Shown here in pieces: positions 1 to 8,287 of a stretch of DNA of 40,921 nt. The position numbers were made by a program, and so were the translations under genes. Source of the DNA: Tropicibacter sp. R16_0. GTDB taxonomy: Bacteria; Pseudomonadota; Alphaproteobacteria; Rhodobacterales; Rhodobacteraceae. The notes beneath the pieces are model-generated. The model was not told the DNA's origin, did no database searches, and saw only the letters and a list, made by a program, of their open reading frames with translations. Positions within the stretch are counted from its first letter, which is position 1. The number at the start of each line of letters is the position of its first letter. Where the stretch lies: positions 1 to 40,921 of the forward strand of contig NZ_JAGHRE010000021.1 in assembly GCF_017743935.1 (NCBI RefSeq), in the 5' to 3' direction.

Positions 1-522
1 CCCCAAGATCGCGTCACAGCCCGCAACATTGGCGATGCGCAGCGCCGTCACCGCCACGCCCAACTGCTGCCCCAGGGCCTGACCTGCCTGCTCCATCTCA
101 AGCTTGGCCTGCCCGTAAGGGGCCACCGGCCTGAGCGCACGCGCCTCATCCAGCACCCCGTCCTGTGCCCCGTAGACCGCCACCGACGAGCACAGCAGAA
201 CCCCGGCCCCGACCTCGGCCCCGGCCAGGATCGCCGCCCGGGCCAGACGCGTGTTGTCCGCCAGATCCTGCTGCCGTCCCGGAATCGCCCCGGCCAGACA
301 CAGAATGCGATCACAGCCCTGCGCCGCCTGCATCAGCGCCCCGGACCCGGCTGCGGCCTCTTGCCCCGAGAGCGGATCAAACACGTGCCAGCCCGGCCCG
401 GCCTGCGGACGACGCGCCTGCCAGATCACCCCATCAGCGGTGTTTTCCTGCATCCAGGAGCGGCGCAGAACCGACCCGATCCGTCCTGTTGCGCCCAGGA
501 CCAAAACCTTGAGAATTTTCAT
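1..522 (-). CDS. NAD-dependent epimerase/dehydratase (SDR), 3' end missing
   Basis: The frame is open from an ATG at 522 to the first base of the window (174 codons), so the C-terminus lies outside. The protein begins MKILKVLVLGATGRIGSVL, with a GATGRIG glycine-rich loop of an N-terminal Rossmann fold. Further on it has CSSAAVYG (the catalytic Ser/Thr region) and a YGQAK match to the YxxxK active-site motif, the hallmarks of extended short-chain dehydrogenases acting on nucleotide sugars. The substrate cannot be told from this part. It is divergent from the polysaccharide export gene starting at 611, with 88 bases between them, which suggests a role in the same sugar or polysaccharide pathway (inference). 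Confidence 0.8.
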   Translation of the reverse strand, partial: MKILKVLVLGATGRIGSVLRRSWMQENTADGVIWQARRPQAGPGWHVFDPLSGQEAAAGSGALMQAAQGCDRILCLAGAIPGRQQDLADNTRLARAAILAGAEVGAGVLLCSSVAVYGAQDGVLDEARALRPVAPYGQAKLEMEQAGQALGQQLGVAVTALRIANVAGCDAILG

Positions 523-539
523 CCGCGCCCTTGTTCCAG

Positions 540-567
540 TTGACCATTTGTCCTGTGGCAGTATCTT
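540..567 (+). promoter_or_regulatory. Candidate sigma70-type promoter for the export gene
   Basis: TTGACC at 540-545 and TATCTT at 562-567 are separated by 16 bases and lie 44 bases upstream of the ATG at 611, in the gap between divergent genes. The match is reasonable but was made by eye only. Confidence 0.35.
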
Positions 568-610
568 GCAGCAACAAAAATTCAAGCAGTTTTACTCAGG
601 TCGATCTGTC

Positions 611-1735
611 ATGCGTCTCCACTTTCCAATTTTGGTGCTGACTTGCGCCCTGTTCGCCCTTGCCGGTTGCACTGGCCGTCTGCCCGGAGGCGCCCCCGTC
701 AGCGAAGACATCCTGAAGCAGGCCAGCGAAGACACCGCAGACTTTGCGCTTTATCCCGTGACCCGCGCGTTCCTGCCCACGGTGGCGCACTGGCCGCCCA
801 CCGGCAAACAGGAAAACCTGAGCTGGATCGGCGCCTCACGCGGGGCCAAGACCCAGATCATCCAACCCGGAGACAAGCTGACCCTGGCGATCTGGGACAG
901 TGGCGACAACTCGCTGCTGACCTCGCTGGATCAGAAAGTGGTCCAGCTGCAGGACGTGACCGTGGCGGCCAACGGATCGATCTTCATGCCCTATGTCGGC
1001 AACATCAGCGTCATCGGCCTGACCCCGGACCTGGCCCGCGAAGATCTGCAGGCCGCGCTTGAGGCCATCGTGCCGTCGGCCCAGTTGCAGCTGTCGATGT
1101 CCGAAGGGCGCAACAATTCGGTGGATCTGGTCAGCGGCGTGGCCAATCCCGGCACCTATCCGATGCCGGATCGAAACTATTCCGTCCTCGGACTGATCTC
1201 GGCCGGGGGCGGCATCAGCGCCAGCCTCAACAACCCGCAGATCCGCCTGATGCGCGGCGGCAACATCTATGGCACCTCGATCGACAGATTGCTGAACAAT
1301 CCGAACCTGGACACCCTGCTGCGCGGGGGCGACCGGGTCTTTGTCGAAGAGGATCAGCGCTATTTCCTGTCGTTTGGTGCGGCCGGCAAGGAAGCCCTGC
1401 ACATCTTCACCAAGGACCAGGTGTCGGCGATGGATGCGGTTTCGATCATGGGCGGGCTGAATGATTCCAAGGCAGACCCCGGTGGCCTGCTGATTCTGCG
1501 CGAATACCCCGCCAATGCCATTGCCACCGGCGTACGCGGCCCACGCATGACCCGGGTGGTCTTTTCGGTCGACCTGGATTCGACCGACGGGATCTTTTCC
1601 GCGCGCCGCTTTCAGATCAATCCCGACGACCTGATCATCGCCACGGAATCGCCCATCAACGATGTGCTGACCGTGTCGAACATCATCGGTAACTTCGTCG
1701 GTGTCTTCAACGCCACCAACAACCTGGCGAACTGA
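611..1735 (+). CDS. Wza-like polysaccharide export lipoprotein
   Basis: A 374-residue protein starting at ATG 611. The frame is open further upstream, but only this start gives a classic lipoprotein signal peptide: MRLHFPILVLTCALFALAGC, with lipobox LAGC (Cys20). Around residues 80-160 is a poly-export domain (IIQPGDKLTLAIWDSG), followed by an SLBB-type segment (SVDLVSGVANPGTYPMP) and a second region ending in an LTVSNIIGNF-like C-terminus. Family knowledge: such proteins form the outer-membrane channel through which capsular or exopolysaccharide leaves the cell. No Wzc-like co-polymerase or Wzx/Wzy protein is visible in the window, so the rest of the machine must lie elsewhere. The gene is convergent with the glycosyltransferase at 1880-3133 and is followed by a strong terminator. 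Confidence 0.88.
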   Translation: MRLHFPILVLTCALFALAGCTGRLPGGAPVSEDILKQASEDTADFALYPVTRAFLPTVAHWPPTGKQENLSWIGASRGAKTQIIQPGDKLTLAIWDSGDNSLLTSLDQKVVQLQDVTVAANGSIFMPYVGNISVIGLTPDLAREDLQAALEAIVPSAQLQLSMSEGRNNSVDLVSGVANPGTYPMPDRNYSVLGLISAGGGISASLNNPQIRLMRGGNIYGTSIDRLLNNPNLDTLLRGGDRVFVEEDQRYFLSFGAAGKEALHIFTKDQVSAMDAVSIMGGLNDSKADPGGLLILREYPANAIATGVRGPRMTRVVFSVDLDSTDGIFSARRFQINPDDLIIATESPINDVLTVSNIIGNFVGVFNATNNLAN

Positions 1736-1771
1736 TCCGGAGCCTGCCGGTTCTGCTCATCCAACGGAACA

Positions 1772-1798
1772 GGGCGCCCCGGTCAGGGGCGCCCTTTT
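1772..1798 (+). terminator. Rho-independent terminator after the export gene
   Basis: A perfect 9-bp GC-only stem (1772-1780 with 1786-1794) and a 5-base loop, followed by TTTT. It lies 36 bases after the stop codon at 1735. Confidence 0.8.
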
Positions 1799-1809
1799 CC
1801 GTTTGTACC

Positions 1810-1893
1810 GCCAGCCCTACGCAGGCAGCGGCCAGCCCTACGCAGGCAGCGGCCAGCCCTACGCAGGCAGCGGCCAGCCCTACGCAGGCAGCG
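1810..1893. repeat. 21-bp tandem repeat, four perfect copies
   Basis: Units at 1810-1830, 1831-1851, 1852-1872 and 1873-1893 are identical. The last unit overlaps the 3' end of the glycosyltransferase on the minus strand. Because 21 is a multiple of 3, every unit repeats the last codons and the TAG stop of that gene in the same frame. This suggests slippage amplification of the gene end. Confidence 0.97.
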
Positions 1894-3133
1894 GAATGTG
1901 CTTGTCGGCGGGCACCAGCGCGTTGATCTGACGGATATGCTCCGGCAGGCAGCGGGTGAGGAAATCGTATTTCTCCACCACATGCGCGCGCGCCGCCGGG
2001 CCCAGATGGGCATGGTCCTGCGGATTGGCCAGCACATCGATCACCTGGGCCGCCAGTGCTTCGTGATCAAAGAAATCCACCAAGAGCCCGGTCTCGCCAT
2101 GGGTGATCGCCTCGCGCACCGGGGCCACATCGGAACTGACGATGGTGGCCTGCATCGACATCGCCTCGAGCACGGACCAGCTCAGCACAAAGGGCATGGT
2201 CAGATAGATGTGACACCGGCTGAGCTGCACGATTTCGCAGAACTTGGGATAGGGCACCCGGCCCAGGAAATGCACCCGGTCCCAATCCAGATCCGAGCCG
2301 ATCTCGGCCTCCATCTCGGCGCGCAGGCCCCCTTCGTGACGGCTCTTGCGACCATAGGACACCTCGTTCCCGCCCAGGATCAGCACCCGGGCGTTCGGGC
2401 GTTCGCGCAGAATCCGGGGCAGCGCCCGCATGAAGATATGAAAGCCGCGGGCATGTTCCAGGTTGCGCGCCAGATAGGTAAAGACCTCATCCTGGCGCGT
2501 CAGCGGCGCCGGAAGCCGCCCCAGCCCCACCTGCACATCCGGGTTCGGAAGCAAGAGGTCGGTGCGGATGCCATCGTGGCAGGTATAGAACTTGTCGTGG
2601 AAGCTGGTTGGAAACACATTCTTCTGCCATTCGGTCGGCACATGGCCGGTGTCGACGACGTTGATGTTGGTGAAGGGCACCGCATTGCGCGCATGCAGGA
2701 AAAAGGGCGAATGTTCCGTCGGCGGATCCGCCGGATCAAAGCCCACCAGCCCGCCCTCTCTGACATAGAAATATTCAAAGAACCCCAACACCGGTACATC
2801 CGGCCAGATCTGTTTGAAAAACAGCAGCTCGCCCCAGCCGGTGTGACCGACCACGATATCCGGTTTGAACCCCTGGCTGCGTTCCAGCGCCTGCGCCGCC
2901 ATCGCAGCCCCGAACCCGGCCCCTGCGGCCTCTTCCCAGACCTTGCTCAACCCGTAAGCTTCGGCCGCGGGTTTGTGATGCGGTTTGTAGACCACGGTTT
3001 TCACCCCGGTCAGCTGTGGCGCCGGGGTGCGTTGGGTCAGGAACACCAATTCGTGCCCCCCCTGCGCGGCCAGCCATTGGATCATCTCGCGGTACTGACC
3101 GGGCATGTTCTGATGGACAAAGAGGATCTTCAT
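1880..3133 (-). CDS. GT4-type glycosyltransferase
   Basis: A 417-residue protein. The N-terminus [17 protein letters not shown] is typical of the acceptor-binding domain of GT-B fold glycosyltransferases. The C-terminal half has the nucleotide-sugar domain: a [11 protein letters not shown] strand, then [18 protein letters not shown] containing the conserved glutamate region of the GT4 family, and [12 protein letters not shown]. The start ATG overlaps the rmlA stop in an ATGA, so the two are translationally coupled and the gene is last in the operon reading from 5167 down. The likely role is addition of a sugar, possibly rhamnose, to a growing polysaccharide; donor and acceptor are inference. 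The last codons form the first unit of the tandem repeat at 1810-1893. Confidence 0.87.
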   Translation of the reverse strand: MKILFVHQNMPGQYREMIQWLAAQGGHELVFLTQRTPAPQLTGVKTVVYKPHHKPAAEAYGLSKVWEEAAGAGFGAAMAAQALERSQGFKPDIVVGHTGWGELLFFKQIWPDVPVLGFFEYFYVREGGLVGFDPADPPTEHSPFFLHARNAVPFTNINVVDTGHVPTEWQKNVFPTSFHDKFYTCHDGIRTDLLLPNPDVQVGLGRLPAPLTRQDEVFTYLARNLEHARGFHIFMRALPRILRERPNARVLILGGNEVSYGRKSRHEGGLRAEMEAEIGSDLDWDRVHFLGRVPYPKFCEIVQLSRCHIYLTMPFVLSWSVLEAMSMQATIVSSDVAPVREAITHGETGLLVDFFDHEALAAQVIDVLANPQDHAHLGPAARAHVVEKYDFLTRCLPEHIRQINALVPADKHIPLPA

Positions 3134-4002
3134 GTCAGCAACCCCGCCAGATAACGGCCATAGGCGTTCTTGGCGAACATCTCGGCCCGGGCGCGCAGCT
3201 GCGCATCATCGATCCAGCCCTGCTCATGGGCGATCTCTTCGGGGCAACCGGTTTGCAGACCCTGGCGCTCTTCCAGGGTGCGCACGAAATTGCCCGCATC
3301 CAGCAGGCTGCCATGGGTGCCGGTGTCCAGCCAGGCATATCCGCGTCCCATGGTTTCCACCCGTAGCTGCCCCTGATCCAGATAGCTCTGCAGCAGGTCG
3401 GTGATCTCAAGCTCGCCGCGGGGGGACGGCGTCACCTGGCGCGCCCGCTCCGGGGCAGATCCGTCAAGGAAGTAAAGCCCGGTCACCGCATAGTTCGAGG
3501 GCGGCACGGCGGGTTTTTCGATGATCTCGCGGGCGCGGCCATCCTCGTCAAAGGCCACCACACCATAGCGTTCGGGATCGGCCACGTGATAGCCAAACAC
3601 CGTGCCCCCTGCCGCATGTGCGTCTGCCGCCGCCATCAGCTTGGGCAGACCGTGACCAAAGAACACGTTGTCGCCCAGAACCAGCGCACTTGGCGCGCCC
3701 GCCAGAAAATCCTCGGCCAGGACAAAGGCCTGCGCCAGACCGTCGGGGCTGGGCTGGATCACATAGCTCAATGAAATCCCCCATTGGCTGCCATCGCCCA
3801 GAGTGCGCTTGAACTGGTCCTGATCCTGCGGCGTGGTGATCACGCAGATCTCGCGGATGCCCGCCAGCATCAGCACGCTGAGCGGGTAGTAGATCATCGG
3901 TTTGTCATAAAGCGGCAAGAGCTGTTTGCTCACTGCCATGGTGATCGGGTAAAGCCGCGTTCCCGATCCTCCTGCAAGAATAATACCTTTGCGCCGCGTC
4001 AT
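3130..4002 (-). CDS. rmlA: Glucose-1-phosphate thymidylyltransferase
   Basis: A 290-residue protein making dTDP-glucose from dTTP and glucose-1-phosphate, the first step of dTDP-L-rhamnose synthesis. The start at 4002 ([19 protein letters not shown]) gives the nucleotide-binding loop GGSGTRL at residues 11-17 and the conserved Lys26 in the position usual for RmlA; upstream in-frame codons would only add a non-conserved tail. [30 protein letters not shown] and [17 protein letters not shown] are family signatures. Length matches the usual 290 or so residues. The ATG overlaps the rmlD stop (ATGA), and the gene's own stop overlaps the next start, indicating tight operon coupling. Confidence 0.96.
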   Translation of the reverse strand: MTRRKGIILAGGSGTRLYPITMAVSKQLLPLYDKPMIYYPLSVLMLAGIREICVITTPQDQDQFKRTLGDGSQWGISLSYVIQPSPDGLAQAFVLAEDFLAGAPSALVLGDNVFFGHGLPKLMAAADAHAAGGTVFGYHVADPERYGVVAFDEDGRAREIIEKPAVPPSNYAVTGLYFLDGSAPERARQVTPSPRGELEITDLLQSYLDQGQLRVETMGRGYAWLDTGTHGSLLDAGNFVRTLEERQGLQTGCPEEIAHEQGWIDDAQLRARAEMFAKNAYGRYLAGLLT

Positions 4003-4844
4003 ACGGATACCTCTTTTACAATATCTTGCAGCCCGACACGCCAATCAGGGCGTTTGAGGCCAAAAACAGTCTCTAGTCTATCACAATCCAGTCGCGAGTT
4101 CAGCGGTCGCTGTGCTGGTGTGGGGTAATCGGAGCTGGGAATATCCGTAACCGCACAGGTCAATCCCGCAACAGCAAATGTTTCGCGCGCGAAATCTGCC
4201 CAGCTCACGTTTGGGGCGCCCGCAAAGTGATAGATCCCCGCCTTGGTCGGGTCATCCGCCAGTTGCCGGGCGATGGCCATGCAGGCCGCCGCAATGTCGC
4301 GCGCAGGCGTCGGCCCGCCGATCTGATCAGCCACAATGGTCAGCGCGTCCCGCTCGGCCCCCAGCCGCAGCATGGTCTTTACAAAGTTGTGCCCATGCGC
4401 AGACACCACCCACGACGTGCGCAAGATCGCATAGGCCCCACCCGCCGCCTGTACCAGCTGCTCGCCTTTCAGCTTGGAGCGCCCATAGGCGCCCAGGGGA
4501 CCGGTCGGATCCGCCTCTTGCCAGGGTCGGGTGCCTGTCCCGGAAAACACGTAATCCGTCGAAATAGAGACAAAAGGCACGCCCAGATCGGCACAGGCCC
4601 GCGCCATGGCGCCGGGGGCATCACCATTGATCACAGTGGCGCGCGCCTCGTCCTCTTCGGCCTTGTCGACGGCTGTATAAGCGGCGGCATTGATCACCGC
4701 ATCGGGACTCCGCTGCGCAATCAGCGCGGCACAAGCGCCCGGATCCTCCAGATCCGCCGCCCCCCGGTCCAGACAGGTCACGCCCTCATAGATCGCCAGT
4801 TCCCGCGCCACCTGCCCGGTCTGTCCAAATACCACAATGTTCAC
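3999..4844 (-). CDS. rmlD: dTDP-4-dehydrorhamnose reductase
   Basis: A 281-residue protein catalysing the last step to dTDP-L-rhamnose. I chose the GTG at 4844. It puts the NAD(P)-binding GQTGQV at residues 7-12, overlaps the stop of the upstream gene as GTGA, and follows an AGGG-type Shine-Dalgarno. The longer in-frame extension has no family features. The active-site YGRSK gives Tyr120 and Lys124; STDYVFSG and [12 protein letters not shown] are RmlD signatures. The C-terminus contains ADFARETF, whose codons create a palindrome resembling the putative parS (4180-4195). Confidence 0.94.
   Translation of the reverse strand: MNIVVFGQTGQVARELAIYEGVTCLDRGAADLEDPGACAALIAQRSPDAVINAAAYTAVDKAEEDEARATVINGDAPGAMARACADLGVPFVSISTDYVFSGTGTRPWQEADPTGPLGAYGRSKLKGEQLVQAAGGAYAILRTSWVVSAHGHNFVKTMLRLGAERDALTIVADQIGGPTPARDIAAACMAIARQLADDPTKAGIYHFAGAPNVSWADFARETFAVAGLTCAVTDIPSSDYPTPAQRPLNSRLDCDRLETVFGLKRPDWRVGLQDIVKEVSV
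4180..4195. other. Near-copy of the putative parS palindrome inside rmlD
   Basis: 15 of 16 bases equal the perfect palindrome at 12335-12350; only the last base differs. The site encodes the conserved Phe-Ala-Arg-Glu-Thr stretch of RmlD, so it may be coincidence driven by codon choice. Confidence 0.3.
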
Positions 4845-5167
4845 GTGCCCTGCCCCTTTCGCCACAGATAAATCGCCATGCCCCAGATCATGAGCTCCAA
4901 CACAAAGGTCCAATGCAGAATGAATGAGGCAATCCAATGGCTTTGTGTCGGCGGCACGGTCACCAAAGAATACAAATGATCATTGAACGGTGCCGCCCAG
5001 AGAATACCACCCGAGATCGTATCCAGACAAAGGTGCAGAAGGATCGCCGTAAAAAACACCAGATCCGGCAGCACCGCACCGATCAGGGCGGCCGGAACCA
5101 TCCAAGAAATTTCTGGATCGAACGCCCGGGACAGCACATACCCCGAAGGCAGATGTGCCGTCAGCAT
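4841..5167 (-). CDS. Small membrane protein, metal-dependent hydrolase-like (YdjM family), possibly internally deleted
   Basis: A 108-residue protein from ATG 5167, first gene of the minus-strand operon that continues with rmlD, rmlA and the glycosyltransferase. Its stop overlaps the rmlD GTG. MLTAHLPSGYVLSR, ALIGAVLPDLVFF, LLHLCLDTISGGILWAAPF and a C-terminal hydrophobic helix recall inner-membrane putative metal-dependent hydrolases (PF04307-like). In the family as I know it, a His-rich stretch of roughly 50 residues separates the PDxxF motif from the HLxLDT motif. Here the two are almost adjacent (PDLVFFTAILLHLCLDT), so an in-frame internal deletion is plausible. Role in polysaccharide production is unknown. 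The frame is open much further upstream, but that part is antisense to wecB. Confidence 0.6.
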   Translation of the reverse strand: MLTAHLPSGYVLSRAFDPEISWMVPAALIGAVLPDLVFFTAILLHLCLDTISGGILWAAPFNDHLYSLVTVPPTQSHWIASFILHWTFVLELMIWGMAIYLWRKGQGT

Positions 5168-5434
5168 GGCATCGATCCTGCCACCTGCCCAAATACCAAG
5201 ATACACACGTCTCTGCTCGTGTTGCTTACATTGTTGTCTTTTGTCCAAATGCCCCATTTCACGGGAAAAATCCAATGCTGAATGCGCGCACATCGCGCCA
5301 CCTTGGGACCGGATGCCCCCGGCAAATCTCTGTGCGCCCATGGCATTCCGATCCGGGCCGGATGCTGCTACCACTGGGCGGCACGTCGCCATGACAGATG
5401 GCCCACAAAGATGATCCCGCGAAGGAGACCGCAC

Positions 5435-6538
5435 ATGCGGCGCATTACACTGGTTGCGGCCACCCGGCCGAATTTCATCAAGATCGCGCCGCTCTACCTG
5501 TGCCTCAAACAGCAGGGCTGGTGCGAGGTGCGCCTGCTCTATGTGGCCCAACATCCCCCCGGACCAATGACCACCGAAATTGCCCGCTCGCTTGGCATCC
5601 CCGAGTTTGACGACACCATCGTGCTGGAGGACGGCGGCAGCCCGATGCGCAGGCTGGGGATCATTGCCGACAAGGTGCATGAGTTCATAACCCGCTCGGG
5701 ACCGGACCTGATGCCCGATCTGATGGTGGTGCCCGGCGATGTGGATGCCTCGCTGGCGGCCACCATCGCGGCGCGGCGCGCAGGCGTGCCGGTGGCCCAT
5801 CTCGAGGCGGGGTTGCGATCATTTGATGAAACCATGCCCGAAGAGCTGAACCGGATGCTGATCGATTCCATCTCGGACCTGCATCTGCCCCCCTCGCAGG
5901 CGGCGATGGACAACCTGGTCTATGGCGAGGGCCGCGCCATCAAGCGCACCCAGCTGGTCGGCAACATCATGATCGACACGCTGATGCATATCTATCGCGC
6001 AGAGTATCGCCCGGCGATCCTGGATCAACTGGACCTGGAACGGTTTGCGCTCTGCACCTTTCACCGGCCCTCAAATGTGGACAGCGCGCAGGCGCTGGAA
6101 CAGCTGCACGGGGTGCTGAAGAACGTGGCCCGCCATCAGCCGTTGCTGTTTCCCGTGCATCCCCGCACCCGCGCCAATATCGAGGCCTTTGGCCTGACCG
6201 AAAAATTCACCGGACAGGATTGGCTGCATTTATGTGATCCGATCCCCTATATCGACTTCATCCATCTGATCGCCCGGTCCGAATTTGTACTGACCGATTC
6301 CGGCGGCGTGCAGGAAGAGGCGGCGTTCCTCAAACGGCTCTGCTTTACTTTCCGCGACAACACCGAACGGCCCCAGACCATCGAGGCCGGGTCCAATCAC
6401 CTGATCTCGATCCACAATTACCAGAGCGTCATCACCAAGGCCCTGGCCGCAGGGCGTCAGATCCAGGACATCCCCCTGTGGGACGGGCTGACCGCCGAAC
6501 GGGTGGCGCAATGTCTGCGCACATTCCTGGAGCCGTGA
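5435..6538 (+). CDS. wecB: UDP-N-acetylglucosamine 2-epimerase (non-hydrolysing)
   Basis: A 367-residue protein interconverting UDP-GlcNAc and UDP-ManNAc. ATG 5435 was chosen over earlier in-frame codons because AAGGAG at 5422-5427 sits 7 bases upstream and MRRITLVAATRPNFIKIAPL is the usual N-terminus. Signatures: VVPGDVDAS (a GDVxST variant), VAHLEAGLRSFDETMPEELNR with catalytic acidic residues, and LTDSGGVQEEAAF binding the nucleotide. Length is typical. The gene stands alone on the plus strand between the two groups of minus-strand rml genes, and is convergent with rmlB. A UDP-ManNAc dehydrogenase is not seen. Confidence 0.92.
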   Translation: MRRITLVAATRPNFIKIAPLYLCLKQQGWCEVRLLYVAQHPPGPMTTEIARSLGIPEFDDTIVLEDGGSPMRRLGIIADKVHEFITRSGPDLMPDLMVVPGDVDASLAATIAARRAGVPVAHLEAGLRSFDETMPEELNRMLIDSISDLHLPPSQAAMDNLVYGEGRAIKRTQLVGNIMIDTLMHIYRAEYRPAILDQLDLERFALCTFHRPSNVDSAQALEQLHGVLKNVARHQPLLFPVHPRTRANIEAFGLTEKFTGQDWLHLCDPIPYIDFIHLIARSEFVLTDSGGVQEEAAFLKRLCFTFRDNTERPQTIEAGSNHLISIHNYQSVITKALAAGRQIQDIPLWDGLTAERVAQCLRTFLEP

Positions 6539-6549
6539 TGTGGCGGGAT

Positions 6550-6572
6550 TTGGGGTTTCAGAGAAACCCCAA
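6550..6572. terminator. Hairpin between convergent wecB and rmlB
   Basis: A 9-bp perfect stem (6550-6558 with 6564-6572) and 5-base loop, in the 76-base gap between two convergent genes. The T-run expected right after the stem is missing on the plus strand. The following CTTCGGCGGGAGTATTTTC resembles an intergenic motif I associate with Rhodobacterales genomes. It could serve both strands as a weak terminator. Confidence 0.5.
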
Positions 6573-6614
6573 GCCTTCGGCGGGAGTATTTTCAAAAAAG
6601 GTGAAGGGGGCGGG

Positions 6615-7655
6615 TCACGTTTTGACCCCCAGCCGCTGCCCCACACCCTGACGGTCCTGCAGGGCGCGCCACCAGGGCTCGTTGTCCAGATACCAGCGCA
6701 CGGTCTTCTCCAGCCCCTCTTCGACCGTCACCGACGGCCGCCAGCCCAGTTCCTCGCGGATGCGGGTGGGGTCGATGGCATAGCGCGCATCATGGCCCGG
6801 GCGATCGGTGACAAAGGTGATGAGATCGGCGTAAGGGTGTGGCCCGGGTTTGAGCCGATCGAGAATGGCACAGATGGTCTGCACCAGCTCCAGGTTCGAG
6901 CGCTCGTTCTCACCGCCGATGTTGTAGGACCGGCCCAGCTCTCCGCGCTGCAATACCGTCAAGAGCGCGTCGGCGTGATCCTCGACATAGAGCCAATCGC
7001 GAACGTTAGAGCCGTCTCCGTAGATCGGTAGCGGCTTGCCCGCGAGTGCATTCAGGATCACCACCGGGATCAGCTTTTCGGGGAAATGGTATGGCCCGTA
7101 GTTGTTCGAGCAATTGGTCAGCACCACCGGCAGGCCATAGGTTTCGGCCCAGGCCCGCACCAGATGGTCGCTGGCCGCCTTGGAGGCGGAATAGGGCGAG
7201 CGAGGATCATAAGGCGTGTCTTCGGTGAATTGCCCGGTGTCCCCCAGCGAGCCATAGACCTCATCGGTCGAGATGTGATGAAACCGGAAGCTATCCGGCT
7301 TGCCCTGCGCCAGCCAATAGGCGCGGGCGGCTTCGAGCAGCGTGTAGGTGCCGGTGATGTTGGTCTCGATAAAGGTGCCCGGACCGTCAATCGAGCGATC
7401 CACATGGGACTCGGCCGCCAGATGCATGATGGCGTCAGGTTGATGGTCGGCAAAGGCCTGATCCATCGCCGCCCGGTCGCGAATATCAGCCTCTAAAAAG
7501 GTGTAATTGGGCCGATCCGCCACGCTGGCCACATTGTCCAGACAGGCCGCATAGGTCAGCGCATCAAGGTTCAGCACCTCATGCCCCGCCACCACCGCCT
7601 GGCGCACCACGGCCGATCCGATGAAGCCGGCCCCGCCGGTTACGATCAAACGCAT
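6615..7655 (-). CDS. rmlB: dTDP-glucose 4,6-dehydratase
   Basis: A 346-residue extended SDR enzyme making dTDP-4-keto-6-deoxyglucose, second step of dTDP-rhamnose synthesis. N-terminal [14 protein letters not shown] is the NAD-binding loop. [12 protein letters not shown] supplies the catalytic Asp131-Glu132 pair and YSASK gives Tyr155 and Lys159. [17 protein letters not shown] and [17 protein letters not shown] are RmlB signatures. It starts 3 bases after the rmlC stop, so the two are one transcription unit. Length is normal and no damage is seen. Confidence 0.96.
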   Translation of the reverse strand: MRLIVTGGAGFIGSAVVRQAVVAGHEVLNLDALTYAACLDNVASVADRPNYTFLEADIRDRAAMDQAFADHQPDAIMHLAAESHVDRSIDGPGTFIETNITGTYTLLEAARAYWLAQGKPDSFRFHHISTDEVYGSLGDTGQFTEDTPYDPRSPYSASKAASDHLVRAWAETYGLPVVLTNCSNNYGPYHFPEKLIPVVILNALAGKPLPIYGDGSNVRDWLYVEDHADALLTVLQRGELGRSYNIGGENERSNLELVQTICAILDRLKPGPHPYADLITFVTDRPGHDARYAIDPTRIREELGWRPSVTVEEGLEKTVRWYLDNEPWWRALQDRQGVGQRLGVKT

Positions 7656-7658
7656 GAC

Positions 7659-8213
7659 CTACCCCTCCCACACAAACGGGCTGTCGAAGTCGGCCAGCGC
7701 AGGTGCGGCGGCGTCCTTGTCCGACAGCACCGGGTCGCCGGCAAAGCCCCAATCGATGCCGCAGCTGTCCCATCGGACCGCGCCGTCACACTCGGGCGCG
7801 TAGTAGTCGGTGCATTTGTAGCAGATCTCGGTATCCGGGGCCTTGGTGACAAAGCCATGCAGGAACCCCTTGGGCACCAAAAGCTGCTTGCCGTTTTCCG
7901 CGCTCAGCTCGACCCCAACCCATTGCCCATAGGTGGGCGAGCCCTTGCGGATGTCGACCGCCACATCAAAGAGCGCCCCGCGCCCGCAGCGCACCAGCTT
8001 GTCCTGGGCATGGGGCGGCGATTGGAAATGCAGGCCGCGGATGGTGCCCACAGTTGCCGAGAGCGAATGATTGTCCTGCACAAACTCCAGCATGATGCCG
8101 TGGTCGGCCATGCGCTGCCTGTTCCAGCTTTCCGAAAAAAACCCGCGCGCGTCGCCAAAACGCTGGGGCGTCAGGATCAGCACCCCTGGCAATGCGGTCT
8201 GCTCTACCTGCAT
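7659..8213 (-). CDS. rmlC: dTDP-4-dehydrorhamnose 3,5-epimerase
   Basis: A 184-residue cupin enzyme, third step of dTDP-rhamnose synthesis. ATG 8213 was chosen over an in-frame TTG two codons earlier because GAGGTG lies 8 bases before the ATG but only 2 before the TTG. GTIRGLHFQSPPHAQ contains the catalytic His62, and GSPTYGQWVGVELSAENGKQL and PKGFLHGFV are family signatures. It lies 74 bases downstream of the repA stop on the same strand, with no obvious terminator between, so rmlCB may be partly read through from the repA promoter (inference). Confidence 0.95.
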   Translation of the reverse strand: MQVEQTALPGVLILTPQRFGDARGFFSESWNRQRMADHGIMLEFVQDNHSLSATVGTIRGLHFQSPPHAQDKLVRCGRGALFDVAVDIRKGSPTYGQWVGVELSAENGKQLLVPKGFLHGFVTKAPDTEICYKCTDYYAPECDGAVRWDSCGIDWGFAGDPVLSDKDAAAPALADFDSPFVWEG

Positions 8214-8287
8214 CTGCAAATCACCTCGTTCAAAAATTGTCCTATCCGGACCTCTACCAAGATGGCCCGGAAGATGTCACCGATCTG

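Noticed and set aside
251-610. N-terminal extension of the export lipoprotein
   Set aside because: It overlaps the divergent epimerase gene and would bury the lipoprotein signal peptide that begins at 611.
5168-5800. Long N-terminal extension of the small hydrolase-like protein
   Set aside because: The extension is antisense to wecB and has no protein-like features; the conserved part begins at the Met at 5167.
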